DNA from: an uncultured Allobosea sp.
GTDB lineage: Bacteria > Pseudomonadota > Alphaproteobacteria > Rhizobiales > Beijerinckiaceae
Direction of reading: 5' to 3'
DNA length: 64,000 nucleotides
Assembly (NCBI RefSeq): GCF_945956895.1
Contig: NZ_CAMFJF010000007.1
Coordinates: 1 to 64,000 of the forward strand
Under the pieces are notes generated by a model that was given only the letters and a program-made list of their open reading frames with translations, did no database searches and was not told the DNA's origin. Below, piece by piece: positions 61,242 to 64,000 of this stretch; position 1 is the first letter of the stretch; each line of letters starts with the position of its first letter. The position numbers and the translations under genes are program-made.

Positions 61242-62213
61242 TCACTCGATCTTCACATTCGCCTTCTGCGCGACCTCGGCCCAGCGCCTGGTCTCGGAGG
61301 CGATATGGGCGGTGAACTGCTCCTGGCTCGATCCGACCGGATCGACGCCAAGCTTCTTGAGCTGCTCGATCACCGCCGGCTCCCGCATGATCGCCTGCGT
61401 CTCGGTCGAGAGCTTGGCGACGATCTCCTTCGGCACGCCCGAGGGCGCGAAGAAGCCGTGCCATGAGCTTGCATCGTAGCCCGGAATGAACTCCGACAGC
61501 GCCGGCAGGTCCGGAGCGACCGCGAGCCGCTTCGGCGTCGCGGTGGCGAGCGCGCGGATCTTGCCAGCCTGCACATGCGGCCAGGCGATGGTGATGTTGT
61601 CGAAGGTGATCTGGATCTGGCCGGAGAGCAGATCCTGCGTCACCTGCCCGCTCGACCGATAGGGCACATGCACCATGTCGGTGCCGGTCGAGACCTTGAA
61701 CAGCTCCGCCGCCATATGGGTCGAGGTGCCCGCCCCCGACGAGCCGAACGAGTACTTGCCGGGATTCTTCTTCAGCAGCTCGATCAGTTCCGGCACACTC
61801 TTCGCCGGCAGGTCGATATTGACCATCAGGATGTTCGGCACGCTCGCCACCTGCGAGATCGGCGCGAAATCCTTGATGTGGTCGAAGGGCAGCTTCGTAT
61901 AGACGGCCGGGTTGATCGCATGGCTCGACACCGTGCCCATGGTCAGCGTGTAGCCGTCGGCCGGTGCGCGCGCGACCGCCGCGACGCCAGTATTGCCGCC
62001 GGCGCCGGGCCGGTTCTCGATGATGAACTTGCCGCCGAGCCGCTGGCCGAGCCGATCGGCCAGGATGCGCCCGAGCAGGTCGGTGGTGCCGCCGGCCGCG
62101 AAGGGCACGACGATGGTGACGACCTTGCTGCCGGGATAGTCGCCCTGCGCGAAGGCGGGCCCTGCCGCAGCCAGACAGGCGGCGGCGATGATGGTCCTGC
62201 GCGTGATGCTCAT
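61242..62213 (-). CDS. Bug-family (TctC) periplasmic solute receptor
   Basis: Tripartite-tricarboxylate-type binding protein, 323 residues. From the ATG at 62213 (behind GGGGAGACGAACC) a signal peptide MSITRRTIIAAACLAAAGPA ends at FAQ. Family features are VVTIVVPFAAGGTTDLLGRI, IIENRPGAGGNTGVAAVARA, TMGTVSSHAINPAVYTKLPF and FGSSGAGTSTHMAAELFK. No tctA or tctB partners are in the window, as is common for Bug proteins. It is divergent from a GntR gene with a palindrome halfway. Likely carries an acid used by the DHDPS-family enzyme. Confidence 0.94.
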   Translation of the reverse strand: MSITRRTIIAAACLAAAGPAFAQGDYPGSKVVTIVVPFAAGGTTDLLGRILADRLGQRLGGKFIIENRPGAGGNTGVAAVARAPADGYTLTMGTVSSHAINPAVYTKLPFDHIKDFAPISQVASVPNILMVNIDLPAKSVPELIELLKKNPGKYSFGSSGAGTSTHMAAELFKVSTGTDMVHVPYRSSGQVTQDLLSGQIQITFDNITIAWPHVQAGKIRALATATPKRLAVAPDLPALSEFIPGYDASSWHGFFAPSGVPKEIVAKLSTETQAIMREPAVIEQLKKLGVDPVGSSQEQFTAHIASETRRWAEVAQKANVKIE

Positions 62214-62299
62214 CGGTTCGTCTCCCCGTCGCGGACAATTCCGCCTGCACCTCATGACGGGCGCTTGCCGCAAGCGATAACACAGGATCGCAGGTTTGA

Positions 62300-62317
62300 A
62301 ATCTGAAATTTCAGATT
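62300..62317. promoter_or_regulatory. Perfect 18-base palindrome, candidate GntR operator
   Basis: AATCTGAAATTTCAGATT is a perfect palindrome, centred about 95 bases upstream of the Bug gene start and about 101 bases upstream of the gntR start. Position and symmetry suit a shared operator for the divergent pair. Confidence 0.7.
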
Positions 62318-62409
62318 GCCGGGCACGACGCTTTGTGCTGTTTGATGGCCATGGCGCATGAGCTGGCAGCCGCGGTGGAGCGGCTCCGGCAACGCGCCGC
62401 GGAAGAACC

Positions 62410-63111
62410 ATGTTGCAGCCTGCCGTCGAACCCGTCGCTCCCGATCTGCTGCGTTCGCTGCGCGAGCATGTCCATGAGCGCCTGCGCCGCGCCATCGTCG
62501 CCGGCTGCTTCCGCAATGGCGAAAGGCTGAACGAGCGACATCTCGCCGAGATGCTCGGCGTCAGCACGACGCCGGTGAAGGACGCGATCCGCAAGCTCGA
62601 AAGCGAGGGACTGGTCCGGACGGAAGCGCGCCGCGGCGTCTTCGTCGAGTTCTCGCCCCGACAGGCTCTTGAAATGGCGCTCGGCCGTGCCGCGCTCGAA
62701 AGCGTCATGGCCCATATCGCCGCCAATCACCTGACCGAGGACGGCGCGGCCGAGCTCGGCAAGCTCATCGCCGAGATGGAGCAGGCGACCGAGCATGGCG
62801 ATCTCGAGGACCTCGTCGCTCTGAACGAGGCCTATCATCGCGCGATCCATCGCATCTCCGGTTGCACCTATCTGGAACGCCGCCTCGACGGCCAGCGCAT
62901 GTACGACCATGCCCAGCGCATTGCCCTGCATTCGCAAGCCGACGAACGCCGCCGTGGCTTCGAGGAACATCGGGACATCTACGAGGCGCTCCTGGCGCGC
63001 GATCCCGCGCGCGCCGAACTCAGGATGCGCCGTCACATCGTCCGCTCGGCGAAGGCCCATGTGCGATTGGTCTTCGGCGCGGGTGCGGAGGGACTGGATT
63101 ATGACGAATGA
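62410..63111 (+). CDS. GntR-family transcriptional regulator (FCD subfamily)
   Basis: The winged helix (LREHVHERLRRAIVAGCFRN, MLGVSTTPVKDAIRKLESEG) is followed by an FCD domain with conserved residues in LVALNEAYHRAIH and EEHRDIYEALLARD, the His/Asp positions that bind a metal. It has 233 residues, with GGAAGAACC before the ATG. The stop overlaps the downstream DHDPS-family start by 11 bases, so both are made together. Likely represses the Bug receptor and the lyase through the 18-base palindrome upstream. Confidence 0.93.
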   Translation: MLQPAVEPVAPDLLRSLREHVHERLRRAIVAGCFRNGERLNERHLAEMLGVSTTPVKDAIRKLESEGLVRTEARRGVFVEFSPRQALEMALGRAALESVMAHIAANHLTEDGAAELGKLIAEMEQATEHGDLEDLVALNEAYHRAIHRISGCTYLERRLDGQRMYDHAQRIALHSQADERRRGFEEHRDIYEALLARDPARAELRMRRHIVRSAKAHVRLVFGAGAEGLDYDE

Positions 63112-64000
63112 CAAGATCCGCCGCGCCCTGCGCGGCATCTCCGGCGTCCATGTCACCGCCTGGAAGGCGGATGGCGAGGCCGACTGGGCGCTGACCGGCC
63201 GAATCGTCCGGCGTATCGCCGAGGCCGGCATCCACAACATCGTCTCGGCCGGCAATACCGGCGAGTTCTACCCGATGACGACGGCCGAGGTGGAGCGCTC
63301 GCACGCCGTCGCGGCCGAGGCCGCCGCCGGCAAGGCGCTGGTCACGGCCGGCATCGGGAGGTCCTTGCGCGAAGCTATCGCAACCGGCAAGCTCGCGGCC
63401 AAGGCCGGCTGCGATGCCGCGATGGTGCATCACCCGCTTGATCCCTTCGCCGCACCGCAATCGCAGGCCGACTACGTCCTCGCCATCGCCGAGGCGCTGA
63501 CGATCCCGCTCGTCGCCTATATCCGCTCGGACGCCATCGGCGTGAAGGACCTGATCCGCGTCGCGACCCACCCGAATGTCGCCGGCGTGAAATTCGCCTC
63601 CAACAACATGATGCTGCTCGCCGATTGCGTGCGCGAGACGGAAGGTTCCTCGGCCAACTGGATCTGCGGCCTCGCCGAGGGCTGGGCCGCGCCCTTCTAC
63701 GCGCTCGGCGCCCGCGGCTTCACCTCGGGCCTGATCAATGTCGCGCCGGAGCGCTCGCTTGCGGTCTGGCGCGCACTGGAGGCCGGCGACTACGATACGG
63801 CCCGCCGCGAGGTCGACGCCATCGCCGGCTTCGAGAAGCTGCGCACCAAATACGGCAACGGCGCCAATGTGACGGTGGTGAAGGAGGCGCTGGGCCTGCT
63901 CGGCACCGATGTCGGCCCGGTCCGCCTCCCCGGCCTGCCCGAGCTGAACGAGGCCGAGCGGGCGGAGCTGCGTGGCATCGTGTCGAGCTGGGGTGGCCAG
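63101..64000 (+). CDS. Dihydrodipicolinate synthase/N-acetylneuraminate lyase family protein (3' end cut by window)
   Basis: A Schiff-base aldolase or dehydratase of the DapA superfamily. The frame starts at the ATG at 63101 (MTNDKIRRALRGISGVHVTA) and is still open after 300 codons at the window end; a usual member has about 300, so little is missing. It shows SAGNTGEFYPMTTAEVERSH, with the Tyr in LVAYIRSDA and the Schiff-base Lys in GVKFASNN. True DapA has YNVP and GIKE-type contexts, so a sugar-acid or keto-deoxy-acid lyase role is more likely. Co-transcribed with the GntR gene. Confidence 0.9.
   Translation, partial: MTNDKIRRALRGISGVHVTAWKADGEADWALTGRIVRRIAEAGIHNIVSAGNTGEFYPMTTAEVERSHAVAAEAAAGKALVTAGIGRSLREAIATGKLAAKAGCDAAMVHHPLDPFAAPQSQADYVLAIAEALTIPLVAYIRSDAIGVKDLIRVATHPNVAGVKFASNNMMLLADCVRETEGSSANWICGLAEGWAAPFYALGARGFTSGLINVAPERSLAVWRALEAGDYDTARREVDAIAGFEKLRTKYGNGANVTVVKEALGLLGTDVGPVRLPGLPELNEAERAELRGIVSSWGGQ

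Noticed and set aside
62214..62726. N-terminal extension of the Bug receptor
   Set aside because: It would bury the signal peptide at 62213 and overlap the divergent GntR gene.

Overview
The window is 64 kb of GC-rich DNA from what looks like an alphaproteobacterium of the Hyphomicrobiales (Rhizobiales), plausibly Bosea or a close relative. This rests on the protein families, the fused amino-acid ABC transporter, the Bug-type receptor, the TRAP genes, and the many short palindromic intergenic repeats built on GTCATTGCGA or GTCATCCCGG modules. The genus is an inference; no rRNA gene is present to settle it.

Left flank (1-7463): a tuf gene (EF-Tu) cut by the window edge, an exported penicillin-acylase-type amidase, nicotinate phosphoribosyltransferase (pncB), a fused TRAP transporter membrane protein (DctQM) without its binding protein, and aerobic glycerol-3-phosphate dehydrogenase (glpD).

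Type VI secretion locus (7619 to about 39340). On the minus strand, transcribed leftward, are tssA-tssB-tssC-hcp-tssE-tssF-tssG-clpV, with an OmpA-like gene upstream. On the plus strand are vgrG, a small conserved gene and the FHA gene tagH. A minus-strand PAAR-unknown-RidA group follows. A second plus-strand operon runs tssK-tssL-tssM-tagF-pppA-ppkA. I see no tssJ lipoprotein. PpkA, PppA, TagH and TagF form the threonine-phosphorylation switch, TssKLM the membrane complex, TssEFG with VgrG and PAAR the baseplate and spike, TssBC and Hcp the sheath and tube, and ClpV recycles the sheath. Three further minus-strand genes close the locus: a methyltransferase with a regulatory domain, a membrane-anchored lytic transglycosylase with an IS1595-transposase-like zinc-ribbon N-terminus, and a small unknown protein. 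The transglycosylase fusion is the most unusual gene in the window. A tRNA-Gly(TCC) gene marks the right edge.

Right half (39831-64000): (i) a gamma-glutamyltransferase plus peptide ABC transporter module (binding protein and two permeases, no ATPase), facing a GntR regulator and an NTF2-like protein; (ii) a TRAP-type binding protein translationally coupled to a membrane GGDEF-EAL protein; (iii) small exported or unknown proteins; (iv) a flavin reductase, two flavin-dependent monooxygenases, a GNAT acetyltransferase and a fused amino-acid ABC transporter with its binding protein, which together resemble the Bacillus S-alkylcysteine salvage operons (ytm/cmo and yxe); (v) a DUF2891 protein and an HpcH/HpaI aldolase; (vi) a Bug-type receptor facing a GntR regulator and a DHDPS-family lyase that runs off the window, with an 18-bp perfect palindrome between them.

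Start sites were moved inward from the longest open frames wherever a Shine-Dalgarno sequence, a signal peptide, family alignment or an ATGA/GTGA overlap supported it.
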